From: Silene noctiflora
Taxonomy: Eukaryota; Streptophyta; Magnoliopsida; Caryophyllales; Caryophyllaceae
Direction: 5' to 3'
DNA length: 64,000 nucleotides
NCBI GenBank assembly: GCA_009801015.1
Contig: VHZZ01003894.1
Location: forward strand, 24,740-88,739
The position numbers and the translations under genes are program-made. Positions within the stretch are counted from its first letter, which is position 1, and every line of letters begins with the position of its first letter. Shown in pieces: positions 24,766 through 39,444 of this stretch. The notes under the pieces are model-generated. The model made no database searches. It was not told the origin of the DNA and worked only from the letters and a program-made list of their open reading frames with translations.

Positions 24766-25071
24766 GACTAAGCAGGTCTAGTCTACGTTCGGAAAGACCT
24801 CGACTAAGAGGACCCCCTGTGGACTCAACCAACAGGGAAAGGAAAGGGGACTAAGAGCCTGCTGTTACGTTTCTAATAAATTCGGAGAGCATCCCCTTCA
24901 CAGGGACTGCTCCGCAAGGGCTCCCCCACCCACTCTTTTACTAGATAGGACTAGAGATAACGGCCCAACCTATATCCCTTACTCTCTTACTTTGAATAAG
25001 TAAGACGGCCAAGTAATAACCAAAGTGAAACAAGCAAAACAAGAAGGACATGTGAAATTTCAACTTAAAAA

Positions 25072-25635
25072 ATGAAGCCCGAGAAGTCCGTCCTTTTAGG
25101 TATCCTGCTCCTAAATTTGGATTCAAATGTGGCTTTCTATTTTCCGAGAACAAAAGCAAGGGCATGCGGTTTGAAACCAGGGCGTTTTAGCATCAACGAC
25201 ATTTTAGCTAGTTTGAAAAACTATAAGCTTGAATACAAAGCACTGTTTATAAACTCTTTCATAGATCCCCTTTATTTATTTTCTAAGTCCCATTCACTAA
25301 ATAAATTATTAGTGGAAGACTCACCTCTGCTTGTTGTGCGCGGATAAACAAGGCGGATGGAGCCTTTATTTTCGGGAGACAGACAGAGCATATCACAAAT
25401 TCAAATAAAGGCAAAAGACATAGGGTTTGTTATGATCTCTCCGAACTTAATAAGACAAGCTTACATAGCGAGCTTCCCAGCGATAGTGAGCCGTTTGAGA
25501 TCATTTGATGTAAAAGTCCTAAGACCAGTACTCGGCCTCAGTCAGGATCGTTATGAACGATCTTTCCTGCTTTCCCTTAGAGCTCATCCTAACGAAAGAA
25601 GTGCATTGGGGGGAAGCGAGGGATTAATTACTTGA
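25072..25635 (+). other. pair of unassigned open frames in one reading frame
   Basis: Two ATG-started frames, 25072-25347 (91 codons) and 25357-25635 (92 codons), lie in the same reading frame with only three codons between them. The predicted peptides are basic and of mixed composition with alternating hydrophobic and charged residues, more protein-like than most frames in the window. A 7-bp hairpin (GATCGTT, loop ATG, AACGATC) lies inside the second frame at 25546-25562. I recognise no family in either half. The Ty3/gypsy fossil ends about 300 bases upstream, but I see no retroelement motif here. The pair could be chance or a decayed unknown gene. Confidence 0.2.
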
Positions 25636-27964
25636 ACCGAGGAAGGGCTTTCCGCTTGCTCAAGGGCGGGTTTTGGTACGAAAGAAGGTCTGGAACGACC
25701 AGACATATTCTGGGTTTATGGATAGCAATGCGATGCGGGGAGTAGAACGACGTCCTTCCCTGCGGGTAACCGTTTGAATGAGCGTTTGAGCGGTAGAAAT
25801 AGGAGCGAAGCCCTTCCATCATACAAACTTGCAGGGTATAATTCTTCTCAACAAGAGGGATATAATGGGCATATTACAGTAGTAAGCGAGTAGACATGCA
25901 GCAGGTTTTAGTTTTTTTGTTTGCAGCTTGAGAACTAATATTACTTTAGTTTGCGTATAGAATGGGCAAGCCACTATATTCTTGAGAGGCATACCAATAG
26001 TGTTAATAAAGGGCTCGCGGAAATCTTGTTGTATGCTATAAACTCTTCTTACCCTTGGGGGACTTTAATCAAATGAAATAGCTTTCGCAAAGTCGTCTTA
26101 GTTAGTATGAAACGCGCCTAAATACTTTCGGGTAACAGTCTTTGAGGATATCGCATAGGGGACTCGCTTACTTGAGCTAAATAACTTTCCTGCTTTTTTT
26201 TGATCTTCGCTGTAATCAGCCACAGCTATAGTCTCTGACTAAAGAAGGTAGGCTTCTGTGCTTTTATAACGGCCCTAGACCACCGTTGGGGATCTCGAAG
26301 GAGCTGCCATGAGGATGTTTAGTCTTCAAAGATTCATAAATTATAATTTCTCTCGTGTAAATGGAGATTGGACGAGAAGTCGGTCCCCTCTTCGAAGGAG
26401 GGAGTGTAGTACCAGAGCGAGCTCTTCATGGTTCCGCCCCAGCTACTCTTTCCAACAAAAGAAGTTGGTATTTGATGCCTGCCGTTCACCACCCACCGAC
26501 GGTCTTGAAAGAAAGTCTGCGGACAGCATAGCATGCCCTACTCTTTAATGCTTTTGTTACGACCTGGCTCTTGGAAAGACGCCTTGTAGCGGGTTTGGTC
26601 TCCACACACCCATGTGAAATGGACTCAGATCATGAAGAGTTGAGATGATCATCCCTCTTACCTTCGATTGTAGAAATTTCCCTGATTACATCTGCTTTAT
26701 TCATTAGATCTTACCCGAAATCCGCCATAAGCGGCGTTCAATACTAAGTAAAGTAGGATTCAATATTCCTTTAACGGTCGTCCCATTCGGAATCTAGAAA
26801 CTAGACCCGAGGGTACCCTCGAAAGACAGCTTTGAACTAGTCTCACTCTTGATCTTAGACATCACGTCAGAAAGTCTGGACTGAAGAGCGCCCTTGCCCG
26901 ATATAGATGTGGAATAGATGCTCCCCTTATCTAGCCGGAAAAGCTTGTATACGGGTGGTACCCTTTAAGAACTACTGCAGGAAGATCCGGTTCGGGTCTC
27001 TCTCTTTCTCAACTATAGAAAATGAACTAGGCTTTTTTTTTCGAAGGAGAAGCTATTAAGACTAAACACATACATTAGGGGTATGATCAAAAAAAGAGAG
27101 TCTTCGAACAAAAGCTAGACCTTTCCATACCTTTACCACTAAATTCCCCACAAAACTCTGAGGGCATAATAAATTTCTTTAATGTACTAATAAGGCAAAT
27201 AACTAAAGGAAGAGCAGATTCGCTCAAAGCACAGGTTCGCCGCGTCAGAGCGTAATAGAAATTCGTTGGTCAGGAGAGAGTACCAGCAAAGTCAGTGCGA
27301 ACAGTTAAAGGCTGTGTAAATAGAGCCTAGTAGACTACCATCGGCTTTGCCGTCAGTTACAGTTTTTCCAGCGAAATAGGTCAGTCAATCTAGCGAATTC
27401 GCGTGCTCGGACAGAGGAAAGGCATACTTATCTTCATTCTGCGTCTTGAGTAAACTATCTATATATTCTATGTCTTCTGAAACTGCATCCCTAGATTAAT
27501 TCTCTCTCTTACATACCAAAAAGTGTAAAGATCAAAGCTTTTCGGTAGGGGGTCTACTCGACGAGGAAAAGCTTTCCAATGTAGCATTAGCTTCTGCAGA
27601 AGAAGCTTTCTAGGTCCCAGCGGATATTAAGGTAAGTATAATATAATATATAATTGGACAAGTCTTTACCTCATCAACTGCGTCAGCGTCTTTTTCTCTG
27701 ACTTCATATGGGTCTGTCTGGATCATCTAAAACTGCCTTAACTTAGTATTCTACTTGATCAGCCCCAGCTCCACCGGGCGGGTTCGTTCTCAACAAATGG
27801 GGCTTTACCAGATGCTAGGTTAACTCAAGAGCTTGCCAAGGCGCTCGCCTACATATAAATCTTCCGTAAAGCTCCTTTTCTCGTAAACAAAGGAATAGGA
27901 AGTGCGGTGCACCACATTGCTTGCTTCCTTAATAATATAACGCGATAACGTGAAACCTTATTAG

Positions 27965-27974
27965 CTTATATAAG
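27965..27974. repeat. 10-bp AT palindrome
   Basis: CTTATATAAG, the same core as the palindrome at 14372-14383. Confidence 0.75.
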
Positions 27975-30900
27975 AATTTCTAAAGTTAAACGACCTTACT
28001 TAGATTATACATTAGACTACTGTGGATTCTTATCCCAAGGATTCCCACCTATCTACTTAGGTGAAAGCAAGGACATGGGGCAGTGCTTTTCCTAGTTAAC
28101 AAAAAGAAGCTGTCAGCTTACTACTGCAAGATAACAATATAAAGTCTTCCGTAACTGCCACTGAAATTTTTATGTATTTTTTTCACACTAGCTAATCAAA
28201 GGCAAGCTCGTCAAATTGCTTTTAATTGATCCGGTGGAGCTTGTCTCAATAAAATAAGTCCAATCCCCTCGCTTGTCAAATCTAGCTTCCGGGCTTGTAG
28301 CTGCTAGCTGTCCCATTAGATTAGGTGGGGGAAGTCTAAGATTAGGTTTCTATTATAGAATAAGACCCTTCTTTCCAAGAGCATCTCCATCATCGACTCT
28401 CTGTGAAAGTCTCGTCTGCTACATCTTCGATTACACCTCTTTCTTCCGGGCCTTTCTTTTGATTCAGGGTGTACGTACTATGCTGCTTATTAGTACTAGT
28501 GAGATTTCATAGATTTATATCCTTATCCTTCCGCTGTACGGTCGAAACCTCGTCATTAGCCTTTAAAGCATAAAGGTAAAAAGGATCTAAAGGGCCTCGA
28601 GGAGGGCGTTTCATAAAAAAAGCGATTCCTGGTCTTGGTCCGAACCAACTGCACCAACTGCTAGTTTCTTGTCCCTATCCGCCCCGCCCTAAAGGCGCTG
28701 GAAAGCGTATTTAACTCAATTGTGATACCTCCGTACACGGGATAGAGGACTGACTCGTATGACTGACTTTACGACTGTAGTTAGTCTTGTTTTCACAAAC
28801 CCCTCGCTTCATAGATTCCATTCGTTCATTCTGCTTATAGCATTCCACAGCTATCTATAAAAGGTTGGTTATTGAAGAGGTTTCATCAGGTGCGGTTTAG
28901 GTAAGGTATCCAACAACGATGTATCAAGACATGGGATAGATATCCGCTCGGTAAATGACCTCTGGAAAGAAGTATATTCCCCTTCCATCAGTACACGGAT
29001 CCTCTTCTTAGACGGCAGGCATCTTCATCCGGAAATGATTCAACAAGATCTTGCTCAGCAAATACCTCTTTGACGAGTTCGACTAGAACAGGCAGCTAAC
29101 AAAGGATATCTGGCCGGGGGTAAAGGCCCGCAGAACTTGTCTCCCTAACGTGGCAAGCCTACCGTTCTATGCTATGACCACTAGTGGGATAGTCTACTAA
29201 GCCCATTTCATACCTATCCATCGACAAAATTACATCTTTCCAATTAATCCGAGAAAAGAGGCAGCTTTAGCCGATCGTGGAAAGGATAAGACCTACCCCT
29301 AATAGATGGCGCTTTTCCTTTAGTTAATGGGCATCTCTAGGTTCTATTTTTCGTGTAAACCTTTGAACACCAAACCTAGCTCGTTGAATTGTCCATAGTA
29401 GGTTGATTTTCCTGCTTTCGCAAAGACTCATCCCGCTGGAATAAATGCGATAACTTACGGGGGCTCTCTCTCTTGACCCAATAGCATAAAAATTTACATC
29501 AGATCAAATGTCCAGAGTGAAATGGATGTAGCGAGTAGGATGTGGGTGTCCATAAGAGCACCTATTCGCAAGGAGAGCTTGGTAAGTAAGGGAAAAAGAG
29601 GGCTTTGTTCCTTTTATAAGGAAGGGTTAATGATGGAAGATACTGACTGAATAAGCGGCGGTTGGACAGGAGGACGTATTCTTCTACCACGTTTGAATGG
29701 GACGTGCTAGCGTTTGGGAGGAGGGGTCCTAGTTGGAGCAGAAGACATGTGGGCCGTTGTACAAGATGCAAGATCAATTCATAAGGATTTAATGTTCAGT
29801 TGTTCAAATGAATGTGCTTTACACGCTAGGACCTCGGCTAAGCGTTAAAAAGCAACCTTATTTATCAGCTATCCAAGCGTTATGATTGGGGAGTATACTA
29901 GCAAATGAATCTCAGTTCGCATCATTGTTAAGGAAAAAGTATGCCCCAGACTTGGCCCGATTCTCATGTCAAACGTGCGCATCAACCATTTGCGATAAAG
30001 AAAAAGGGAGAAGGTAGTCCAATGAGGGATATACCGCGGGTCCCTCGAAAGAAAGCTTTAACATTAGGGAGAGAAGTGACTTGATACGTGGAGTCGACAT
30101 TGCAGTTCAAGGGCCGAGCAAGCTAGGAAAGTTTGTTCCTTTGCCTGCCAACGCGCTTCCTCCTCTTATATCTAATCCTATCTAAGCCTCTTTTTTTTTC
30201 TAACGCATCTCATTCCATGGCTTACTGTCTAACCACACTTGCTACAACCACTGCTCGTACGAGAAAAAAAGAAAGTTCGTTCATATTCATATGACTCTTT
30301 TAAAAAAGAAGAAGCCTTTACCAATAGAAGGAGCCTATGCGATGACGCTTCCTTCTTTAGTTAGGATATGCATACAGATAGACGGCACGTTATCTACACA
30401 TACATATTGAAAGCACAACCCTTCCTCTTTCATACGGAGTCGAGTAGCTCTTTTCTCCTCTTTTTCTTGTTCAACCACTAGGTAAAGAGACTGGGGCTCG
30501 CTTGATAGCGCAGCCTTCCGTTGCTCCTTACCGACGTTTCCATTCTAAGTAAGAGAATTGCCTGAAGTAGGTGCACCAAAAAAGATGGAAAGAGAAGTTA
30601 AGCGTGAGATCGAAGATGCGAACGAAACAACAGCTGATGTTGATGCTCGAGAGGAAGCACCTATCTCTAGATAGGATAGCTTATAAATATAAAGACAATA
30701 GCGAACCGAACTAGAGCGAGTCGAAAAGCTCCTCCAACTCTAGTATTTAAGTTATTAAACGTCTTCGTAGCAGCTCTTCCATGAACCCTTACACTACAGA
30801 TGCGCGCGTGCTATCAAGCTGCAGAAAGCCTAACTGAGGAATATTATAATTATGGCAAGGAAAGCATTGATTAAAGGCTTAACTGGGTTAAGACGGGAAA

Positions 30901-31995
30901 ATTTCATCGATGCAATTTCATGTAACAAAAAGTACTTACCCACGAAGTGATGGAAAAGTTTGTGTGAAAAGTGAGTTAGTGGCCTACCTGAGTAGGTGAG
31001 GTAAAGGCTTTGCCCCCAATAATACATACGTATGGGATGGAATTGCTATAAAATACATGTAGGAAGTGAACGCACTGGCCGGTTACTGATGGATTAGTCG
31101 CATGCATAGGATAGGACCCTTTACGCGTGGCTTGCGGAGAAAGTTGTGCTTATTTGAAGGGCTAACCGTCCTCGTAGCAGCTTTTTGACAGTCCCGATGG
31201 TGAGCATGATAAGGACACGGGAAAGAGAGAAAAGTGAGGATTCTTCTTTAACGAAGGCGTATGCTGAGGTAAAACTGACTTGCTTTGGCGAATTCATACC
31301 CCCAATCACCTGTTTTCATTCGCATTTTCAACCTAACGAACAACTTTTCTTTCTGGAACATCTACCTGCAGTTATGTTTTCAGAGATCTCCCTGAGTTAC
31401 TAGGATTCCCCCGTTGGTCTACTTGTTGTTCCGTGAACTCAAGCTCTTGGTTTGTGCAGTACTGGAATGCTTTCCTTGGACGGCTTGGTTGGGATAGATA
31501 GGGCTTATACGCGAATCCGTGGCAAACCAAACAACTTAGGCCAAGTCTTATCTTATCCTTATTTTATATGGACCGGAAGCTTATCTTATATCATAATATT
31601 AATGTGCTTCTTTAGCTTTCAATGCACGGGTAGTTGACGACACCCCTGCACCTTACTCTTCTGTAAAAGAGTAAATTACTGAGAGTTGGGGGGAATTAAG
31701 TCGCGTATAGTTAAGTGAACCGGATTCGATGAGAGTAATGCCGACACTGGAGCTGATAATGGAAACAAAGGTTCCTCCCATTAATCTGAGTCTTACTACT
31801 TTAAATCAGACTTTGTATAATGGACCCGTTAATTATAATAACTATAAGCTACTATAGTATATGGTGTAATAAGCCAAGGCCTGGGGCTGGTTGTAGGGAT
31901 TTCACATTAAATATGCAAGTGGCTCATTCACTGGGTGAAGCAAAAGAGGGTTCGGACCACTCACCTAAGAATTTTATTTTCATGGGCGATTCCCC

Positions 31996-32454
31996 TTAGA
32001 CAGAACAAGGTTTAACAGACCCCTCGTGGCAGACCTGACTTTGCTTCGTTAGTTTTTTTTTAAACAAAGAGAGTAATTCTATCCATAGAAGCGAAGTCTT
32101 ATAAAAAGAGCTCCTCTTTTCCGGATGTAGAGAGATTACCTGCTCTATGAGAAATGGGTAGGTTAGGATAAGAGGTACTCGTGTAAGAGCTGGCTCGCTG
32201 GGGCTCCTGCTTTCGTCTTTAAATGCGAGTAGGTAAACAAGCTCTCCACCCGCCCCCTTGCAAAGGATTCTTCCACTAATAAATGATTGAACTCCTCTCC
32301 TGATTTCAAAACCTATGAGTGCTATAGAGAAGATAAAGGGATCAGAATTAGTTTCAGTATGAGATCTCTTCGAACGAAGACTAGCAAGACGACTTTTCTC
32401 TTCAAGACGCCTCTCCAGAAGCAAAAGACTTGATTGCACTCTTTCATTGATCAT
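31996..32454 (-). other. unassigned open frame, 152 codons
   Basis: The longest ATG-started frame of the window. The N-terminal third is charged (Glu, Arg, Lys, Ser), the middle carries a short hydrophobic run (FIFSIALIGFEI), and the C-terminal third is mixed with a lysine cluster. No known mitochondrial family fits and there is no neighbour on the same strand. Without a homologue I treat it as probably chance. Confidence 0.15.
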
Positions 32455-35400
32455 ACAATATGGGGGCTCCCCTCTAAATAGGCAAGATAGCTATAAGCGT
32501 ACGAAAGATTTTTTGCGAGTTTCATCCCTACAATTGAGCCTTTTTCCACGTATAACTTAAAAGTGCTCATTCCTAATGAACGGGAATAGAACCCATGCTC
32601 TACTTTATTCCTTCATGTCATGCGAATAAGACCCTTTTGTTTGCACTACTACGTTCGTAGAGACTTGACACACTGCTGTCGCTCATGATTCCTTTACTTA
32701 TCATGCCATATATTGAGATTCCTTTGCTGGCATATCATTAGCCAGACATGTACTCGTGCGTAAAGCGGATTCATTCTAACTACAAAGATGAACGAATCCT
32801 TATGATTCATGTGACACTGCTCAAAAAACCCTTATAAAGTTACATGCATTGACGAATTGGGCGTTTGCTCTGACAAAGTTCCAATGTTTCGTGCATCCAC
32901 TATGAAATTAATTCACGTACTTTTTTTTTTGTATATAGGCGTCTAATGAGGTATTTTTTTTTATTTGCGTGATCTTGGCCTCTTTTCCTTGCTATTTACA
33001 TGTGTTTTCAAAACTAGGATTCTCGGAACAAAGCTGCTTCATTTACGAGATAAAAGCCTCCTTTACAAGCGAAGTGCCCTAACTTTAGTCAAAGACGTCA
33101 TGACACGCTTAACCTTTCACACCAACCAGCGCGAGCTCACCAAAAAGCATTCTTTGGAAAAATTCCCCTTATGAGTATAAACCGGAACAATAAGAAGTTC
33201 GGCCTGGTTCACCAGGAAAATATAAACAATACAACTAAGCGGGCTCTCTGGAAGCATCCCCGGAAACAGTACTAAAGGTGGTTGGTTATACCGGAAAAGG
33301 CGGAAAGATGCCAATGAACAAGCAGGTTTTAGAAGAAGAAATAAAAGTGAAGCCGCGGGACTCCTGCTTGCATTAGATATAGGAGAAAAAGCGTTTCGTC
33401 TATGACGCGAAAGACAGATAGATTGAAAAATTGCATGTTGTGTTTGGAAATAAAAAGAGAAGATTAAATCTTACAGGTGAAGGAAGAGGTTCAATGAGAT
33501 TGGATTTGTACTTTTCATTGATAGCTCAGGTTATGATTCTCTAAATTTGAGTTTAATTTCAGACGGTTTCCTATCAGTATAAGAAATTTATAACAAATAT
33601 CGTTGCCTTCTCTCGGAAAGGAGACCCGCACCTTTTTTCATAACTTTTGGGGCCAATCTGACTTAACCTGGTAATCTAAGTTACGAGAATGGGTTGCATG
33701 GTCTGTGAATTCAGCAGCAGTCTACTAAAGCAAGGTCCTCTAAGCTCTATCTGAGCCAGGCTCCTAAGATTCTAACTCCATCTCGGAGCAATCTCAGAAC
33801 TTCCACTTGGGAATCCCTCTTCGTTTAAACCTCTACTGGAGCGGCTAGCGAGAGAAAAAATGCAGTTAGTGTCTTCCTCTGAGGACCTGTTTTTATGGCA
33901 ATCTCGGAAATTTTTTCATTGCAATCACATTATATATGTTTAAGTAGACATTTATGCCCTTTATGCTTATACCTTCTTATAATATAGAAAAACGCCAACT
34001 CCCAACAGCATCAATAGAGCTCAAATGTAAGAATGCGTTACTTTATTGAAATAAATGCAGTGAGTGAAGTATCTTGTAGCCGGGTCGCATATTTCTTAGG
34101 CTAAGAAGGAAACAAGTGAACTCGCAACACTCATTCTAGCACTCATTTCGTCAGAAGGAGTCTTTGAGCAAGTAACAAGCGCACCTCACTTGTTTCAGGT
34201 ATTCTCATAAATCCACTTTATAGAAAAGAATAGGGCTTCGTATCCTTCTAGAGTAAGATAGCCCTATGTTACGAGGTTAAGAAGGTCTTTGTTCTACGAA
34301 AAGACGCGTTCCATGACAAGGTGTCATTTGATGCCGATTAGCGCTTACTCATAACTTTCCTCGTCGCATCCATGCATCCATAAATGAAATTTAATTTGTT
34401 TGGCTACCTTTCTGACTAAAGGAATCGGCCTTCGATGCCTCACTTAATTAACGACTTATGAAACGGGGAGGGTATGAACTGGGAGCATAATCTCTCAATC
34501 TAGCATAAATAGTCCCGTAGTAAGGATTGCCCCTTCTCTTTAAAAAAGTATAGGGTGCAATTGAGTAAGCCGCTTTAGCTGAAGCAGATGATAGAAAGAA
34601 AGGTTAAAGACATGGGTTGAGCAGAAGTCCCAGAAGTCAGTCCAATTCCTATGATAGTTTCAAGTACCGCTTAAGCGGATACGGCAGAGGTCACATAAGG
34701 TGCTATCTTTCCCATGTTCAAAGACTGAGAGAGTTTCTCCAACTACATAGGTAAGTGTGCAGTTCCAGAGTAAGCCCCAAGCAAGTCTCAAAGAAAGGCT
34801 TCTCCTTTCCTGTAATCAAAAATCCTTAGATCGCTTCCTACTTTAAGAGAACATCTCCCTGTTACTATTGAACTGGCCTATTCATGCACAGCTGGTTCAA
34901 CTACTGATGCTTCCTAAGGTCTAATCATTTAGCTAGAAAGATTCTATATGGATATAAGATGCTCATGTGATAACGTATCTAAACCATACCTTTCTACTAA
35001 AACGAAAGCATAAGTTAAAGCCGTCTTCCTCTTCACTCGTTCACTCTTGCTTGGGCCAACTTTTGTCTTGACGAAGGATTGAGTCTAAATATAATATATC
35101 AGCCCTTACTTCACTCGTGCGGAAGACAAGTTCATTTTACAAATAAAGGCCTACCTTTGCCCTACGTTTCGAGACCAATCTCGCCTTATTAGAAGGAAAG
35201 GCAAATCTTCAACAACCTCAGTTGCTTAGGAGGTTGCTTACCGCTGGGAGATAGAATAGGATAAGTAGGTATGTCGATTACTCTGCCAGGATAAGGAATC
35301 CCTCGAAACGGGTGTACTAGAGAAGACAGATGGGTCAGTTGAGCATGAGGTTCGTGATGAAGATGAAACTGGAACTGTAACAGGAGTCGGGGCTGATGAT

Positions 35401-36785
35401 TAAAAGGAAGACCTTTCAAAACCGGCGAGGGCCCGCTCGAGAAACTAGCAAAATCTTTCTCAGTGATCATTTACGTTTAAAAAAGCTGCCCTCTGTGGAC
35501 CACCAAGGTAAAAAACCCAATAGCTTTTGGGTATACCACTGCCTATTATGAATAAAAAAAAAAGAGGAATTTAATCAGGTAAAGAGGGGAATCGTCTCAC
35601 GTGCTTCATCTCTATCTGGAGTTTAAGAAAAAAAAAACCTTCTATCTAATGTAGGCAAGCAAAGAAATTCCTTGTTAAAGATTGAGCAAGTACCTTCTCA
35701 TCTGATTCTATCGTATTATCTCGAGGCTATGTACGATCCCTACTATTCTTGTGAGTGGTACCTATGAGCATGAGTTAGGGACGTAAAAGGAGCACTTTAG
35801 TTAGGTTACTTCTGTTCGTTAGGCTCACCGCACAATTGCCCTTATTATAATGTATTTCTTTGTATGCTTTGAAATTGAATTCTCCTGAAATGGAAGCCAA
35901 AAGATGGTTAAACCAGAGCAATTAATACAGTAAGAAATATAATGAAATCCTCTATACTATATAAGCTTAGGAAAGCGCGGTTTATGATCAGCAAGCGGGA
36001 AAATAGATTCCTAATATCACCCCAAAAGCATCTACTTAAAGGGGATGCAAGAGGCCCCGTTTATGCTGTTTGCTGGTCTAGAGACCCCCTATTATTTTAG
36101 TATAGTAGAAAAACTTAATCTATTATACATAGGAGGTGAGTTGGCCGGTTCTAGCCTAGTTGTTGTTGTTATAGGAGTCAGTCTCAACGAAAGTTAGTTG
36201 CTCCATATATTGTATTAGAGAACATGGCATTCCAAGAGAAGAGTAGGATAAAACTGAAATGCTCTACTACTAAGGATAGGGTTGAAATACCTATATAATG
36301 GAAGCGAATTAGATTATTTCCATTTCCGGGGTACTCCCTTTATCTGCCCCGGCTGCTTCAGATAGAGTAAGAAGCCTTTTCTTGTGTTATGGTAAGAAAC
36401 TTATTGGGCGGTAATATACCTTTTTAGCAAAGCATTTTATTTGAAAGGGCATTCTTAGTATAATTAACTGTAGCGAGATAGGAATGCAGCGGATCTTCCC
36501 GCCTATTTTTTTTTTGTTAGTTCCGCTCTTAGGTAAGGTATTCCTAAGAAAGATTATCAAGCGTTTAATCCGGGGAATGCCCTTTCTCGAGCAGTCGTGC
36601 AGGTGGGGTTCGTCCCAATCCTATGTACCTTTTCATCCACGGAAACGTGTCAATGACTCTCTTTAGCTCCGCTTCTACGATTCCCTTTTCTTTTCTCTTT
36701 AAGATATTCTCTTTCTTGGGGCAGAATGCACTTTAGAGTATGGGATTCGTCTGAGAATTGGGATCGGGATGAGAAGATCCGTGAG

Positions 36786-36801
36786 AATGCCATAATGCCA
36801 T
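36786..36801. repeat. 8-bp perfect tandem duplication
   Basis: AATGCCAT twice in a row, flanked on both sides by GTGAG. Confidence 0.8.
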
Positions 36802-38974
36802 CTGTGAGATATGCTATTGAAAAGGCTCTTTTCTTATTATAAGCGTCTTGCTCGATCTAACGATCGTTAGGCTTGCTCTTTATTACATTCTTACATTTTG
36901 CACAATCAAGAATATAGAGGTAGTATGCTAGGTATGGTACGCTCCTAACTCTTAGGCCAAAGTCAGTTGCTTTAGTTAAGTATGTATGAGAGTCTCTTTC
37001 TTTACGAATTCTTATATAATTGTGATATGATCTTTCCTGGCCTACACCCTCTTGCTTTCTTGCTTGCTTTATGGAGAGAGAGAGGATGCGCTGCTTGCGC
37101 TTTAGTATGAGGATCTTTATAGCTCGCATATTAAGTCAGAAAAGGGGGAGAGGAGCTATCTATGACTAGGAGAAGCAGGATGAGACCGGGATGAATATAC
37201 TAAAAGAAAATAGAAAAGAAGGTTGTTATATTATATTAATTAAATTAAATTGATTGAAGCCTTTCACTTAAGAACTGCCCCACTATGCTATCTTATATAA
37301 AAAGGTAGGGGCCTACAGTCCAGTATTGCTACCTTGAAACATCTACTTGACTTGTTAAATTTTATACTTCTAGTCGCCTCCTACTAATAAGATGCATACG
37401 CTGCTTTGCCTTTGAAAATATTTTAAAGCTATGGAATTTCTTTATCTCCTACTTTCTAGTAAAGGGCTGTTCTCCTACAACTTATTAAGCTCTGTAATTA
37501 AGATGTTCCCCAAGTAGACCTAGCCCGTCTTTCTTTTTTCTTGTTGGCTCAAAGTTTTATTTGAAGCTTTCCCCTTTCATAAGATAAATTTCATTATGAA
37601 TCAAACGGCCGATATCGCATACTCACATTCCTCGCGAAAAGAAAGCACGCGCTGGATCTTTCTTTCGAAATACAGCAAGATTCTTATTGACAGAATGCTT
37701 ATCGACAACCTTGCTCTAAAGCGCGGCTTGCCCTTTTTTCCTCTTTCTCTAACTTGAAAGTCAAGCCTTTGCCATAATCCATAATCGAGAACTGCATCTC
37801 CTGCATCTGCTTGAACAGTCATGCTCACTGGCGCCTTCTTTTGATGTTAAAAAAAATATGCTTTTAATCATAATCATTGGAGTGCTATCACATAATATGA
37901 TCAGAATTCTGTATTGAAGAGATCCGTTCAATCTTTACTTAAAAAAATAAAATGTGGATGCTCACAAATTTGGTATAGTAGTAACCATCTCAGCAAGCCC
38001 CTTCTGATAAAGAAAGATTTTTTTTATTTTGCATCAAAAGTGTTTTTTCATCAACAGACTTCTCGCTACGTTAGCGTCTAACTCACTAATATCTTTCATG
38101 CGTTCTACTATGGATTGCCGGTTGGGAAAAACCTATACTCGAAAAAAATAGATTCCAAGCATGCCCATTTCTTAGGTTCCTCAAATGCCGATCTTAGAGC
38201 TAGGGGTTAACTTTCTTTCTTCACGTTCTCAGATGAAATACGCACGCCGGCTGTTTTACGGAAATCTTGAGGCTTTCTCCTCTTACGGTTTCTACCATCT
38301 AATCTAAGTTCCTTTTACTACAGCTCTTCCCTGGTTTCATGGCATAAGGATACATCCCCTTTAGCTGCGGCTAAGTATACAAGCGTCAGCAGTGCCCTTC
38401 CAGTAGTAGGGTCGAACCGGTCCGCGTCACTTAAAAGAGAGGCAAAGAGTTCAATCAGTGACAACGCTGCGCTTCAATCCTGGGAATTCATATACCTCTT
38501 CCTATTTACAGAAAGCAGGAGAACTTGTGCTTGTTAAAGTCCTACCCATTATAGTATAGTCTCTTTCTCAAAATGATACTTTTTTTAAGTAGTTTACTTC
38601 CTACTTCCCGTTCATACGGCCCAATGCTACGAGGAGCATTCATTTCTTAAGCTTAAGTGAGTTATTCTCGTCAACGACATAAACGACATGCAGTTGAGGC
38701 GCACCTTACCTTATCATTTATATTTTATTAATATAGGCATGCATTATGAAGAGTAAGGTTGATGAAGCTATGCAGCAAGCATAGACTTTCGTTCTTATGG
38801 AGCGAGCCGGCTGTCTTAGTGACGCAAGCAGATTTGCCGATCTGTACAGGAGCGGGGGGCTGGATGGGTTGCCTCAGAACATCCAACTGATGATTGGGTG
38901 AAAGAAGCAGGGGGGTTTACAAGCAGAAGAAAAATGCGCAGATGGAGCAATTCTAATAAGTTATAGGGAATTTC

Positions 38975-38999
38975 TTTATATATTTATATAATATATAAA
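38975..38999. repeat. AT inverted repeat, 8-bp arms
   Basis: TTTATATA and TATATAAA form perfect 8-bp arms around a 9-base AT spacer, giving a 25-base AT-only hairpin. Confidence 0.75.
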
Positions 39000-39424
39000 T
39001 CTAAATATAAAGAAGACTGCGGATTCAAAGCCAAAGAAAGGACCCTCGTCTAGGACATACCTAGCGCATTTGGCGAAAGATTTCCGGATGAAGAACGGAG
39101 AGATCGGGAACGGGAAGAAGGGGATTAGTAATCTTTTTTGAAAAGCAAGCTGCAGTTCCACCAGTGAATGCGATAGAATCAGTTGCCGAAGCTTTAGCGG
39201 ATGATGGAGAGAAAACTTCTAATAAAAAAAAGAGTCAGATTGACTTGACTTCTCTATCTAATAGGGAGCCTGCTCCTTTAGGTAGTTATAGCGGAGCTAA
39301 GAAAGAAACTTCTTAATCTACAGAAGACACATTGGGTAAACTTCACAAGGCAAATAGAAAGATAAGTCTACTTTTTTTTTTCTCAACCTTTACATAGACA
39401 TAAGTCTGCCTACCTACTTACACC

Positions 39425-39444
39425 TTTGGGATATTTTGGGATAT
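39425..39444. repeat. 10-bp perfect tandem duplication
   Basis: TTTGGGATAT twice, head to tail, with no mismatch. Confidence 0.85.

Noticed and set aside
3965-33103. Shared 16-base word AAAGACGTCATGACAC at about 3969 and 33090
   Set aside because: Flanks do not align, and a single 16-base match pair is expected about once by chance in a window of this size.
38395-38430. Possible reverse-strand T arm (GGTCGAACC)
   Set aside because: The flanking bases cannot form a T stem, and no D or anticodon arm lies at the right distance.
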